Made by a program: the position numbers and the translations under genes. The notes beneath the pieces were generated by a model. That model was not told the DNA's origin and did not search any database. It worked only from the letters and a program-made list of their open reading frames with translations. From positions 1 through 64,000 of the forward strand of contig NZ_QKYK01000025.1 in NCBI RefSeq assembly GCF_003426815.1: a DNA stretch of 64,000 nucleotides. Direction: 5' to 3'. Origin of the DNA: Desertimonas flava. Its GTDB lineage: Bacteria > Actinomycetota > Acidimicrobiia > Acidimicrobiales > Ilumatobacteraceae. Below, piece by piece: positions 16,533 through 27,599 of the stretch (position 1 is the first letter of the stretch; each line of letters starts with the position of its first letter).

Positions 16533-18087
16533 AACCGAGCGACTGCTGGGTCGCCGGACCGGCGATGCCGTCGACCTCGAGGCCGCGGCGCTGCTGCCAG
16601 TCGCGCACCGCCGCCTCCGTCCGCGGTCCGTACGTGCCGTCCGTGCCGATGACGTAGCCCTGGGCCACGAGGGCGATCTGCAGGTTGGCGACGGCGGGAC
16701 CGGACGATCCCGGCGTGATGTTCGTGCGCTCGGGCAACGTCGTCGAGCAGAGGTCGGCGAACGACGCGGCCACCCGCGGGGACATCCCCGACCGCATGAG
16801 GCCCTCGGCGCACGTCATCGAGAACTCGCCGATGAGCACCCAGCCGATCGACGCCTGCTGGTACACGTCGACGGTGCTGCATGCGGCCCCGGCGCAACCG
16901 GCGCGCACGGCCACGGCCCAGCCGGCGCGGCACGTCACCGACGCCGTGACGACGCGGCCGATGTCCGTGCCGATCGCCTCCGCCGAGCACGCCCGTGGCT
17001 CACGCGGACCGACCCCGGCGATGGTGGTCGACGGTGCCGCCGACGTGGAGGGCGCGCTCGTCGTGGCCGCCGTCGTGGCCGCGGTCGTCGGCGCCGCGCC
17101 CGCCGGCGGTGGACCGATGCCGAGCGCGTGCTGTGTCGCCGGACCGGAGATGCCGTCGACCTCCAATCCGTTGCGGGCCTGGAAATCGCGGACGGCCGCC
17201 TCGGTGCGCGGGCCGTAGGTCCCGTCGGTCGCGATCGGATAGCCCTGGCCGACGAGGGCCACCTGCACGGCGAGGACCGCCGGGCCGGTGGTGCCCGGCC
17301 GCACGATCACCGGGTCGACCGGTGTCGCCGTGTCGCACGCCCCGAGCAGGGCCTCGGCTGTCGTGAGCATCATTCCTGCCGCGGCCAGATCGGAGCCGGA
17401 GAAGTCACACGGGGCGAGGGCGTCGAAGCGCCCGTCGTGGATCCAACCGCGCCCGGACACACGGAACACGTCGACGGTGTCGCACGCGGCGGCCGGGTCG
17501 GAACAACTGGCGCGGTTGGCGACCGCCCAGCCCGCTCGGCAGCGGAGATCACCGCCGACCGCCACCCCCGTCGCCGCGACGATGTCGGCCCCGGCACAGC
17601 CGACGGGCTGGCCGGGAGTGACGGCGATCGTCGTCGTGGTGGTCATCGACGTCGGCAGGGGCGTCGTGGGTGGCGGGGTCGGCGGCGGGGTGGGGGGCGA
17701 GATCGGCGGCGCCGTGGTCGGCGGGCGAGTCGTCGGAGCCGGGGTCGGCGCGACGGTGGCGTTGGTGACCGGTGCGGCGGTCGTCGGTGCGGGCGTCGGT
17801 GGCGGCGTCGTCGTCGTGACGGACGTCGGGAGCGGAATCGTGGCGACCGGTGCCGTCGGTGCGACGGTGGGCGACGTGCGCACCGGAGCAGTTGGTGCCG
17901 CGGCCGTGTCGGCGGTGTCGGACGTGTCCTCGACGGTCCCGGGAACCGGACGACCGGTGATGCGGGGGACCTCGGCATCGCGATCGGTGGTCTCCCGGGC
18001 GCTGCCGCACGCTGTGAGCACCACGAGCAGCGCGGCCAGCGACGCGGCGAGACCGGCCGGTCGGCGGGGAGCGGTGGACGGTCTCAC
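16528..18087 (-). CDS. Lipoprotein with two Cys-rich/peptidoglycan-binding modules
   Basis: Product of 519 aa from GTG 18087. The signal peptide ends in a lipobox (LVVLTAC, then GSARE), so the mature protein is a lipid-anchored surface protein. A Pro/Thr-rich spacer of about 110 residues would span the wall. Two copies of the same module follow: a disulfide-type domain (CRAGWAVA, CDTVDVF or CSTVDVY) and then a peptidoglycan-binding domain (PF01471 type) with GQGYPIATDGTYGPRTEAAV and, in copy two, AQGYVIGTDGTYGPRTEAAV. Upstream in-frame codons back to 18525 lack a start and overlap the divergent M23 gene, so they are not coding. It may attach the envelope machinery or the kinase to peptidoglycan. 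Confidence 0.85.
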   Translation of the reverse strand: MRPSTAPRRPAGLAASLAALLVVLTACGSARETTDRDAEVPRITGRPVPGTVEDTSDTADTAAAPTAPVRTSPTVAPTAPVATIPLPTSVTTTTPPPTPAPTTAAPVTNATVAPTPAPTTRPPTTAPPISPPTPPPTPPPTTPLPTSMTTTTTIAVTPGQPVGCAGADIVAATGVAVGGDLRCRAGWAVANRASCSDPAAACDTVDVFRVSGRGWIHDGRFDALAPCDFSGSDLAAAGMMLTTAEALLGACDTATPVDPVIVRPGTTGPAVLAVQVALVGQGYPIATDGTYGPRTEAAVRDFQARNGLEVDGISGPATQHALGIGPPPAGAAPTTAATTAATTSAPSTSAAPSTTIAGVGPREPRACSAEAIGTDIGRVVTASVTCRAGWAVAVRAGCAGAACSTVDVYQQASIGWVLIGEFSMTCAEGLMRSGMSPRVAASFADLCSTTLPERTNITPGSSGPAVANLQIALVAQGYVIGTDGTYGPRTEAAVRDWQQRRGLEVDGIAGPATQQSLGF

Positions 18088-18160
18088 CGGTCCAGTATCG
18101 ATCCTCCTCCTGCCTCGATCGCGGCACCCGTCGCCCAGGGGTCGCCCGTACACTGCGCCC

Positions 18161-19009
18161 GTGCCCCCCTCACGTCGTACGTTGCGCGCCCCGATCGCGG
18201 CCACCGCTCTGACGCTCCTGCTGGCGGCCGGCGCCGCCGCCTGCTCGGACGACGACGGCGACGGCGCGGCGGGGTTCCGGGCGGTCGGATCGACGTTCGC
18301 GGCGGCCGCGCCGGACTCGGCGTCGGAGTCGAGCACGCCCGAATCCACGGGGCCCGTGTCGTCGCGACCGACCACCACCCGCCCCGCCCGCACCACGACC
18401 ACGTCGACGACGACCTCCACGTCGACGTCGACCACCACCACCACGATCGACCCGCTGACGGTCGCCCATGCCTTCCCCGTCGATCCCGAGGTCGGATCGT
18501 CGTACACACCCGAGGCGCACAGCAACTACCGGGCCACCGACGTCTTCGCGACCGCCGGCTGCGGGACGCGGCTCCTCGCGCCCGTCACCGGGACCGTGGA
18601 CGAGGTGCTGGAGAACGTGTACGACCGCGCCACCGACAACCCCGCAGATCGCGGCGGCAACGCCGTGTCGATCATCGGCGACGACGGCGTGCGTTACTAC
18701 ATGGCGCATTTCCAGGCGATCGACCCGTCGATCACCCCGGGCGCCCGTGTCACGGCCGGCCAGTTCCTCGGCGAGATGGGCGACACGGGCCGCGCCGGCG
18801 CCTGTCACGTGCACTTCGGGCTGTCGCTGCCGTGTCCCGAGGGCTCGGACGACTGGTACATCCGCCGCGGCGTCATCTGGCCCGACGTCTACCTCGATTC
18901 GTGGAAGGCCGGTGAGAACCTCTCGCCGCTCACCGAGCTCGAGGAGTGGTTCGCCGAGTACCCCGACGCCTGCCGCTCCCTCGAGGACACGCCCTACCCC
19001 CGCGGCTGA
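18161..19009 (+). CDS. M23-family peptidase-like lipoprotein
   Basis: Product of 282 aa from GTG 18161. It starts with a lipoprotein signal (LLLAAGAAAC, then SDDDGDG) and a Thr/Ser spacer. An M23/LytM domain follows with all zinc-ligand positions visible: HSNYRATD (His and Asp), then YYMAHF and GACHVHFG (HxH). Enzymes of this family cut peptidoglycan cross-bridges. A substrate here cannot be named. It is divergent from the peptidoglycan-binding lipoprotein, with a 73-nt shared control region (18088-18160), so the two may be co-controlled. The long open frame upstream of 18161 is antisense to the neighbouring gene and was not used. Confidence 0.85.
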   Translation: MPPSRRTLRAPIAATALTLLLAAGAAACSDDDGDGAAGFRAVGSTFAAAAPDSASESSTPESTGPVSSRPTTTRPARTTTTSTTTSTSTSTTTTTIDPLTVAHAFPVDPEVGSSYTPEAHSNYRATDVFATAGCGTRLLAPVTGTVDEVLENVYDRATDNPADRGGNAVSIIGDDGVRYYMAHFQAIDPSITPGARVTAGQFLGEMGDTGRAGACHVHFGLSLPCPEGSDDWYIRRGVIWPDVYLDSWKAGENLSPLTELEEWFAEYPDACRSLEDTPYPRG

Positions 19010-19099
19010 GCCGACCGATCGACGTCTCGGCCATGGGCCGACGATGACCCGTCTCACTGGCTGGGCGCGTGTGTTGGTGTCCTCGTCTCTTGCCAGGGT

Positions 19100-19861
19100 C
19101 TATTGGTGTGGCGGAGACGGTGGACCCGTCGATGGCGACGCGCTCGACGGGACGTCCGGTGCGAAGCGGTAGCCCATGCCGACGTCGGTGATGAAGTAGC
19201 GGGGGCGGGCCGGATCGGGTTCGAGCTTGCGGCGGATGTGAGCCATGTGCACGCGCAGCAGACTCATGTCGGGCAGGTAGTCCGGACCCCAGACGGCGCC
19301 GGTCACCTCTCTGTAGGTGAGGAGACGATTCGGGTGGCGGACGAGATAGGCGACGATGCCCCACTCTGTTCGGGTGAGCCGGACCTCTTCCGAGGCTTGC
19401 CCCACGAATGCCCGGCGGCCGGTCAGATCCAGGCGGAAATGGGCGGTCACGACGTCGGGTGAATCGGCCGCTGCATCCCCAGAACGGCGTAGTGCCGCCC
19501 GGATGCGGGCCAGGAGCTCGGCGATACCGAATGGCTTCGTGACATAGTCATCAGCGCCCGCGTCCAAGGCGAGCACCTTCGCGTGTTCGTCGCCGCGCGC
19601 TGTCAGCACGATGACCGGCACGCTCGTCCAGTTGCGCAGCGCGCGGATGACTGCGATGCCATCGAGTCCGGGCAGCCCGAGGTCGAGCAGCACCACGTCC
19701 GGTCGCTGTAGCGGCACGATCTGCAGCGCCTCCTCACCCGACGCCGATTCGAGCACGCCGTAGCCCCGGGCCTCGAGGTTGAGGCGGACGGCGTGGCGCA
19801 GGTGGGGCTCGTCGTCGACGACGAGCACCGTCGCCAGAGGGTGAGCGGGGCTGGAGGTCAT
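19100..19861 (-). CDS. kdpE: KdpE response regulator
   Basis: OmpR-family DNA-binding response regulator of 253 aa that would switch on the kdp operon under potassium limitation or osmotic stress. The receiver domain has the acidic pair (VVDDE), the phosphoacceptor Asp in LLDLGLPG, Thr in VLTARG and Lys in YVTKPF. The C-terminal winged helix has the typical RLTRTEWGIVAYLVRHPNRL and DVGMGYRF strands. A Pro/Ser tail of about 20 residues is unusual. It is the last gene of the operon, with one base between the kdpD stop and its ATG. A candidate target is the 11-bp direct repeat at 27210-27227. Confidence 0.95.
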   Translation of the reverse strand: MTSSPAHPLATVLVVDDEPHLRHAVRLNLEARGYGVLESASGEEALQIVPLQRPDVVLLDLGLPGLDGIAVIRALRNWTSVPVIVLTARGDEHAKVLALDAGADDYVTKPFGIAELLARIRAALRRSGDAAADSPDVVTAHFRLDLTGRRAFVGQASEEVRLTRTEWGIVAYLVRHPNRLLTYREVTGAVWGPDYLPDMSLLRVHMAHIRRKLEPDPARPRYFITDVGMGYRFAPDVPSSASPSTGPPSPPHQ

Positions 19862-19862
19862 C

Positions 19863-22412
19863 TCAGGGAGATGGGGGTGGGGTGGTCGCGGGTCGAAGGA
19901 TCGGGGGCTCCGACGGCACCGAGATGGGCAGAGTGAGGACGACGGTGAGCCCGCCGCCGGGAGTGTCGTCGAGGGTCATGCTGGCGCCGGTTGCGTCGAT
20001 GAAGCCCTGAGCGATCGACAGCCCGAGCCCGGCGCCGTCGTCGCTGCGTTGATCACCGAGGCGATTGAACGGGGCGAGCACGCGGGCGTGTTCGCTCGCC
20101 GGAATGCCAGGGCCGCGATCGATGACTCGGAGAAGCACGGAATCACCGACGACCTGTGCGTCGACCCGTACGGTGCCAGGCATCGGGCTGTGCCGCACGG
20201 AGTTGCTGATGAGGTTGGCAACCACCCGCTCGAGAAGTGCCGCATCCGTCCGAACGAGCGGCAGGTCGTCGCCGACCTCGATCGCGACGGCGTCGGCGAC
20301 CGGGCCAACGGTCTCGCACGCGCGTCGCACGGTGTCGGCGAGGTCCGTCGCCTGGAGGTCGACAGCGAGCGCGCCGATCTGCAGCCGGCTGGCATCGAGC
20401 AGGTTGCCGACGAGTCGGTTGAGCCGATCGGTCTCCGAATCGATCGTTGCGAGGGCCTCGGCGAGCTGCTCGGGTCCCCACTCGACGTCATCCTCTCGAA
20501 GTCCGGACACCATCGCCTTGATCGACGCCAGCGGCGTACGGAGGTCGTGCGAGACGGCGCGAAGGAGCGACGTGCGAGCGGCGTCGATGTCGGCGAGAGC
20601 GACAGCCTGGGCTGCATCGCGGGTGAGCAGCTGCGTCTCGAGTGCGACCGCGAGCTGGTCGGCGAGCATGTGCAGGACGCGCTGCTCGTCACTCGTCGGT
20701 CGCCTGCCGAACAGCTCGAGCTGAGCGTCCGGTCGCTCTGCATCAGACGATGGTAGGGGCAGGACAACGGCGGGCTGACCCGTCGTCGTGCCCGAACTCG
20801 CCAGGGGGATCTCGGCGCTGGCACCGACCTGCCGGATGAGCGCGCCATCCAGGGAGAACGTGTTGCGGAGGTGGTCGAGGAGCCCAGGGAGCGGCTCGGG
20901 ATCCGCGGCGAGGCTGGCCGCGGATCTCGCCAGGGCCTCGGCTTCCGCCCGCGCCGTTTGCGCCTCACGTCCGCGGCGCGCGACGGCGTGCACCAGCGAG
21001 CCAACCGTGACGGCGACGGCGACGAAGACGACGAGGGCGACCGCATTCTCGGTCTCGGCGATCGTGATCCGGTGAAAGGGAGGCACCAGGAACCAGTTGA
21101 CCGCCATGGACGACGCGACCGCCGAGATCACTGCGGCGAGGCGGCCGCCCAAGGCGCTCACGAGCACCACCAGGGAGAGGAACAGCAGCAGCACGGTCGA
21201 CAGCTCGAACGCGTCGTCGAGGGCCACCATCAGTGCCGTGAGCGCTGGGACTCCGACTGCGGCGACGATCCACGCGGCGATCGTCCGTCGTGGCTCGAGC
21301 GTCGGCCCGTCGGCTCGCACGCGGGGGTCCTGGTCGTCGCCGCCCGGGTCGACGGCGATGACGTGCACATCGATCCCGTCGGCGAGGCGGGAGACGGTGG
21401 CGACGAACGAGCCGTGCCACAGCTCGTACCATCGGCTGCGCCGGGACGCTCCGAGGACGAGTTGGGTCGCCTTCTCAGCGGTCGCGAAGTGGACGAGTGC
21501 CTCCGGGCGCGAGCGCCCGACGACCTCGTGAACCGTGCCGCCGAGCTCGAGTACGAGGCGCCGTTGTGCGTCGAGTTCCGGGCCGCTGTCGGCTGCGAGT
21601 CCGTCGCCCACGGTGACGTGGACGCCGAGGAGGTCTCCCCCGACGCGGCCGGCCATCCGCGCTGCCCGGCGGATCAGCCGGTCGCCGCCAGGTGCCCCGG
21701 TGATGCCGACGACGACGCGCTCGCGGGTCTCCCAGGTCTCGGTGATGCCGTGTGACGCCAGGTACTGGCTGAGTGATTCCTCGACCCGCCCGGCGACCCA
21801 GAGCAGCGCCAGCTCACGCAGGGCACCGAGATTGCCGGGACGGAAGTAGTTGCCGAGCGCGGCGTCGATTCGCTCTGCCGGGTAGACGTTGCCGTGTGCC
21901 ATGCGGCGGCGCAGGGCTTCGGGCGACATGTCGACGAGCTCGATCTGGTCGGCGGTCCGCACGATCGCATCCGGGACCGTCTCGCGCTGGGTGACCCCGG
22001 TGATGCGGGTGATGACGTCGTTGAGCGACTCGAGATGCTGGATGTTGAGTGTGGCGATGACGTCGATGCCGGCGTCGAGCAGCTCACTGACGTCCTGCCA
22101 GCGCTTCTGGTTGCGTGACCCTGGCGCGTTGGTGTGGGCGAACTCGTCGACCAGCACGACGTCGGGCCGCCGGGCGATGATGGCGTCGAGGTCCATCTCG
22201 ACGAGGACCGTGCCGCGGTACTCCACCGATCGGGGGGGAATCACCGGCAGGCCGTCGATCTGTTCGGCGGTCCGCTCCCTGCCATGCGTTTCGACGATGC
22301 CGATCACGACGTCGCCGCCTCGCGACCTCTTCCGGCGGCCTTCGTTGAGCATGGCGTACGTCTTGCCCACGCCCGGCGCCGCTCCGAGATAGATGCGCAG
22401 CGAGCCCTTCAT
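19863..22412 (-). CDS. kdpD: KdpD sensor histidine kinase
   Basis: Membrane sensor kinase of 849 aa for potassium status, the partner of KdpE. The N-terminal KdpD domain has a Walker A (GAAPGVGKT, 10-18) and the VDEFAHTNAPGSRNQKRWQD signature. A universal-stress-type domain follows (VVVGITGAPGGDRLIRRAAR), then a four-helix membrane domain, a GAF-like linker, and the transmitter with SHDLRTPLAS (phosphoacceptor His), NLISNSVRHS and GLGLSIAQGF. Length is close to the usual 850-900. It is co-transcribed with kdpC, the gap being 17 nt. Confidence 0.96.
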   Translation of the reverse strand: MKGSLRIYLGAAPGVGKTYAMLNEGRRKRSRGGDVVIGIVETHGRERTAEQIDGLPVIPPRSVEYRGTVLVEMDLDAIIARRPDVVLVDEFAHTNAPGSRNQKRWQDVSELLDAGIDVIATLNIQHLESLNDVITRITGVTQRETVPDAIVRTADQIELVDMSPEALRRRMAHGNVYPAERIDAALGNYFRPGNLGALRELALLWVAGRVEESLSQYLASHGITETWETRERVVVGITGAPGGDRLIRRAARMAGRVGGDLLGVHVTVGDGLAADSGPELDAQRRLVLELGGTVHEVVGRSRPEALVHFATAEKATQLVLGASRRSRWYELWHGSFVATVSRLADGIDVHVIAVDPGGDDQDPRVRADGPTLEPRRTIAAWIVAAVGVPALTALMVALDDAFELSTVLLLFLSLVVLVSALGGRLAAVISAVASSMAVNWFLVPPFHRITIAETENAVALVVFVAVAVTVGSLVHAVARRGREAQTARAEAEALARSAASLAADPEPLPGLLDHLRNTFSLDGALIRQVGASAEIPLASSGTTTGQPAVVLPLPSSDAERPDAQLELFGRRPTSDEQRVLHMLADQLAVALETQLLTRDAAQAVALADIDAARTSLLRAVSHDLRTPLASIKAMVSGLREDDVEWGPEQLAEALATIDSETDRLNRLVGNLLDASRLQIGALAVDLQATDLADTVRRACETVGPVADAVAIEVGDDLPLVRTDAALLERVVANLISNSVRHSPMPGTVRVDAQVVGDSVLLRVIDRGPGIPASEHARVLAPFNRLGDQRSDDGAGLGLSIAQGFIDATGASMTLDDTPGGGLTVVLTLPISVPSEPPILRPATTPPPSP

Positions 22413-22429
22413 CGGACCAATTGTCTCGC

Positions 22430-23014
22430 TCAGTCCGAGAGATCGTCGAGCGCCAAGTTCGTGACGAGCACGTTGACGCCCGGCTCGCCAAGCAGTCCGA
22501 ACGCCCGCTGGTCGGTGTGGTCGTCGATCACACCGAGCACGACGTCGACGTCGAGGCCGCGTGCTGCGGCGACCCGAGCCGCCTGCAGTCGGGCGTTGGC
22601 GATCGAGATGTGCGGATCGAGCCCCGAGCCGGATGCGGTGACGGCGTCGACCGGGACCTCGGCATCGACCGCCAGACCGTTCTCCCGCCGGTAGGCGACG
22701 GCGCGATCGTCGACGGCGGCCAGCAGCTCGGGACTGGTCGGCGCGAGGTTGGAGGCACCCGACGACGATGGGTCGTAGCCGTCGCCGGCAGCCGAGGGTC
22801 GCGGGTGGAGATACTCGGGCGAGGTGAAGGGCTGACCGATCAGGCGACTGCCCACCACCTCGCCGCCGCGCTCTATGAGCGAGCCGTTGGCGTGATCGCT
22901 GAACGCCAGCTGCGAGACCGCCGTGACGAGGAGCGGGTAGGCCACGCCGGTCATCGCGGTGAACACAGCCACCATCAGCATGGCTGGTCGCAGTTGCCGA
23001 AAGAGTGCGTGCAC
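22430..23014 (-). CDS. kdpC: KdpC subunit of potassium ATPase
   Basis: Subunit of 194 aa of the KdpFABC pump, anchored by one N-terminal membrane helix ([20 protein letters not shown]). Family landmarks: [31 protein letters not shown], and the C-terminal [15 protein letters not shown] and [11 protein letters not shown]. It lies 11 nt downstream of kdpB. It is thought to help ATP binding by KdpB. Confidence 0.96.
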   Translation of the reverse strand: MHALFRQLRPAMLMVAVFTAMTGVAYPLLVTAVSQLAFSDHANGSLIERGGEVVGSRLIGQPFTSPEYLHPRPSAAGDGYDPSSSGASNLAPTSPELLAAVDDRAVAYRRENGLAVDAEVPVDAVTASGSGLDPHISIANARLQAARVAAARGLDVDVVLGVIDDHTDQRAFGLLGEPGVNVLVTNLALDDLSD

Positions 23015-23025
23015 GAGAAGTCCCT

Positions 23026-25170
<2,145 letters not shown>

Positions 25171-25171
25171 C

Positions 25172-26899
25172 TCAGGACAGCGACAGGTGCTCGAGGATGG
25201 GGCCGAGAGCGAGAGCGGGGAAGAAGGTGAGGCCGGCGACGATGACGATCACGCCGACGACGAGCCCGCCGAACAGCGGGTTGTGCGTCGGCATCGTGCC
25301 GCTGGTGGCAGGGACCCGGGGTTTGGCGGCGAGCGACCCGCCGATGGCGAGCGCCGGGATGATCAAGAAGAAGCGCCCGGCGAGCATCGCCAGGCCCTGC
25401 GTGATCGTGTACCAGTCCGTGCCGGTGCCCTGGTAGGCGAACGCCGAGCCGTTGTTGTTTGCCGCCGAGGCGAAGTTGTAGAGCAGCTCGGACAGTCCGT
25501 GGGGCCCGTCTTGGAACGTTCGGGCACTCTTCAGCAACGTCGAAGCCGCGGCGAACGAGAGCAGCACGATCGGCATCGTCAAGATGTAGAGCGTGAGGAG
25601 CTTCATCTCGACCGCCTGGATCTTCTTGCCGAGGTACTCGGGTGTTCGTCCGACCATCAAGCCGGCGATGAAGACAGCGAGGAGCGCGAACACGAGCATG
25701 CCCATCAACCCGACCCCGACGCCGCCTGGGGACACCTCTCCGAACATCATGCTGACCATCGGCGCGGTCCCGCCGAGCGGCGTCATCGAGCCGTGCATGC
25801 AGTTGACCGATCCGTTCGACGTGTTGGTGGTGGACGCCGACCAGACGCCGCAGGCGGCGGCACCGAAACGGACCTCCTTGCCCTCCATGTTCCCGCCCGA
25901 CTGCGTGACCGACAGCGACTGGTCCACGCCGGCCATGGTCAACTCGGGGTTGCCGTTCTGCTCGGCGAACACAGCGAGAGCCGTGGCGAGGACGAGCAGC
26001 ACCGCCATCACCCCGATCAGCAGGCGGGACTGGCGGCGGTCCTTGACGAGGTAGCCGAACGCCACGACGAAGGCGAACGGGACGACGAGGATCGACCAGG
26101 TCTGGACGAAGTTGCTGATCGTGTTGGCGTTCTCGAACGGATGAGCGGAGTTGACGTTGAAGAAGCCACCGCCGTTCGTTCCGAGCTGCTTGATGGCGAC
26201 CTGCGAAGCGGCCGGGCCGCCCGGGATCAGTTGCTCGGAGATGCCCGACAGTCGATCGAGTGTCGTCGCGGTGGTCGAACCCCGGAAGTTCTGGATGACG
26301 CCTTGCGACACGAGGACGAGGGCGACCACCATCGAGAGCGGCAGCAGGATGCGAGTGACGGTCCTGGTCAGGTCGACCCAGAAGTTCCCGAGCGTCCGGG
26401 ATCCGGTGCGGGTGATCCCGCGGATGATCGCGATCGCGACCGCCATACCGGCGGCCGCCGACACGAAGTTCTGCACCGTCAGGCCGAGCATCTGGCTGAG
26501 GTGGCTCAACGTCATCTCCCCGCCGTACCACTGCCAGTTGGTGTTCGAGACGAAGCTGATCGCGATGTTGAGCGCACCGAACGAGCCGACTCCATCGCGC
26601 CCCGTCGGGTTGAACACGAGAGAACCCTGTAGGCGGAGCATCACGTAGAGCACAACGAGCGACACGATGCTGAACGCGAGGAGCGAGCGCGCGTACGCCG
26701 ACCAGCGCTGCTCCCGCCGGTGGTCGACACCCGTGAGGCGATAGATCGTGCGTTCGATGGGCCCGAAGAAGCGATCGAACGGGGCGCTCCCGTCGGGCCT
26801 CGAGCCGTACACCGCCGCCATGTAGCGGCCGAGCGGCGGAACCGTCGCGATCAGGACGAGGACGAGCGCGACGATCGACGTCGTTGCTTGCCAGGACAT
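25172..26899 (-). CDS. kdpA: KdpA potassium-translocating subunit
   Basis: Channel-like subunit of 575 aa that binds and moves K+. It has about ten membrane helices and the selectivity-filter-like loops typical of the family ([53 protein letters not shown]). The conserved [11 protein letters not shown] also fits. Its start lies one base after the kdpF stop. Confidence 0.97.
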   Translation of the reverse strand: MSWQATTSIVALVLVLIATVPPLGRYMAAVYGSRPDGSAPFDRFFGPIERTIYRLTGVDHRREQRWSAYARSLLAFSIVSLVVLYVMLRLQGSLVFNPTGRDGVGSFGALNIAISFVSNTNWQWYGGEMTLSHLSQMLGLTVQNFVSAAAGMAVAIAIIRGITRTGSRTLGNFWVDLTRTVTRILLPLSMVVALVLVSQGVIQNFRGSTTATTLDRLSGISEQLIPGGPAASQVAIKQLGTNGGGFFNVNSAHPFENANTISNFVQTWSILVVPFAFVVAFGYLVKDRRQSRLLIGVMAVLLVLATALAVFAEQNGNPELTMAGVDQSLSVTQSGGNMEGKEVRFGAAACGVWSASTTNTSNGSVNCMHGSMTPLGGTAPMVSMMFGEVSPGGVGVGLMGMLVFALLAVFIAGLMVGRTPEYLGKKIQAVEMKLLTLYILTMPIVLLSFAAASTLLKSARTFQDGPHGLSELLYNFASAANNNGSAFAYQGTGTDWYTITQGLAMLAGRFFLIIPALAIGGSLAAKPRVPATSGTMPTHNPLFGGLVVGVIVIVAGLTFFPALALGPILEHLSLS

Positions 26900-26900
26900 G

Positions 26901-27002
26901 TCAGAACCGTTCCGGGAAGGCGATGACGACGATCAGGTACAACACGATCAGGGCGGCGATGCCGAGGCCGATCCAGTTGTCGGCGGCCGATGCGGCGATC
27001 AT
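26901..27002 (-). CDS. kdpF: KdpF small subunit
   Basis: Peptide of 33 aa with one membrane helix ([20 protein letters not shown]) ending in FPERF, the typical KdpF C-terminus. KdpF stabilises the KdpABC complex. The ATG at 27002 overlaps the stop of the small upstream gene by four bases (ATGA), and the stop is one base before kdpA. Confidence 0.92.
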   Translation of the reverse strand: MIAASAADNWIGLGIAALIVLYLIVVIAFPERF

Positions 27003-27169
27003 GACTGCGTTCCCGCCGCAGTGGGGTCATGGGCACCACCGAACGCCTCGTGCTCGTCGCCCGAGATGTCAGGCCAGTCGTTCTCGACGATGCGCTCGCA
27101 CCACGAGACGTAGGCCGCAGCGAGACCGAAGAACCCGAACACGATGATCGTGGCAATCAGATCGTTCAC
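26999..27169 (-). CDS. Small membrane protein at the head of the kdp operon
   Basis: Peptide of 56 aa from GTG 27169: an N-terminal membrane helix (LIATIIVFGFFGLAAAYVSW), then C-E-R-I and an acidic tail (DWPDISGDEHEAFGG). It is the first gene of the operon and overlaps kdpF by ATGA, so it is almost certainly translated. A short helix followed by an arginine-capped cytosolic tail resembles the small potassium-transport-linked ORFs seen upstream of kdpF in other actinobacteria, but I cannot name it. A pump accessory role is inference. Confidence 0.75.
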   Translation of the reverse strand: MNDLIATIIVFGFFGLAAAYVSWCERIVENDWPDISGDEHEAFGGAHDPTAAGTQS

Positions 27170-27209
27170 CTCGATCGATCTATCGATGTGAACCGGGCCG
27201 GCGCCGGAA

Positions 27210-27227
27210 CTTCACGGCTTCTTCACG
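27210..27227 (-). promoter_or_regulatory. Candidate KdpE-binding direct repeat
   Basis: CGTGAAG occurs twice (read on the minus strand) with an exact 11-bp period, 41-58 nt upstream of the first kdp gene. OmpR-family regulators bind tandem half-sites with this spacing. No other feature explains the repeat. Confidence 0.55.
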
Positions 27228-27313
27228 ACCGACGGCCAAATCTTCGCGATTCCTTTGCGCTCATCGACCGCCGGGCTCTCGGGCTCGCCCGTGCCCGCGC
27301 CTGAGGGAGCCGG

Positions 27314-27520
27314 TCAGAGCACCAGGGTGGCGAGGCCCCAGACCGCGCCGACGAGGCCGATCGCGGCCATCAGCATCGACCGGGCGAGCGGCGCCCGATC
27401 GAGATCGCCCTCGGCCTGGGGACGCTCCGGCGGCCGCACGATGGCCATCACGTTGCCGACCAGCAGTGCGCCGCCGAGGGCGAGCAGCAACCAGGCCAAC
27501 AGATCGTCGCCGAGGAACAC
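27314..27520 (-). CDS. Small two-helix membrane protein, unknown function
   Basis: Product of 68 aa from GTG 27520. Two hydrophobic helices (LLAWLLLALGGALLVGNVMAIV and MLMAAIGLVGAVWGLATLVL) flank a charged loop (RPPERPQAEGDLDRAPLARS). It lies downstream of xylB on the same strand with a 79-nt gap. There is no clear ribosome site, so the start is uncertain. I do not recognise the family. Confidence 0.55.
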   Translation of the reverse strand: MFLGDDLLAWLLLALGGALLVGNVMAIVRPPERPQAEGDLDRAPLARSMLMAAIGLVGAVWGLATLVL

Positions 27521-27599
27521 ATCGACAGTCTGCCGGGGTGGCCAGCGCTTGCGATCAGGGCGCGAGCGGTGACAGATCTCTCACGAGGGTCGTGTGATG

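Noticed and set aside
19010-19099. Terminator between the M23-type gene and kdpE
   Set aside because: Only a 6-bp TCGGCC/GGCCGA stem is visible; it is too weak to call beside the genome's long hairpins.
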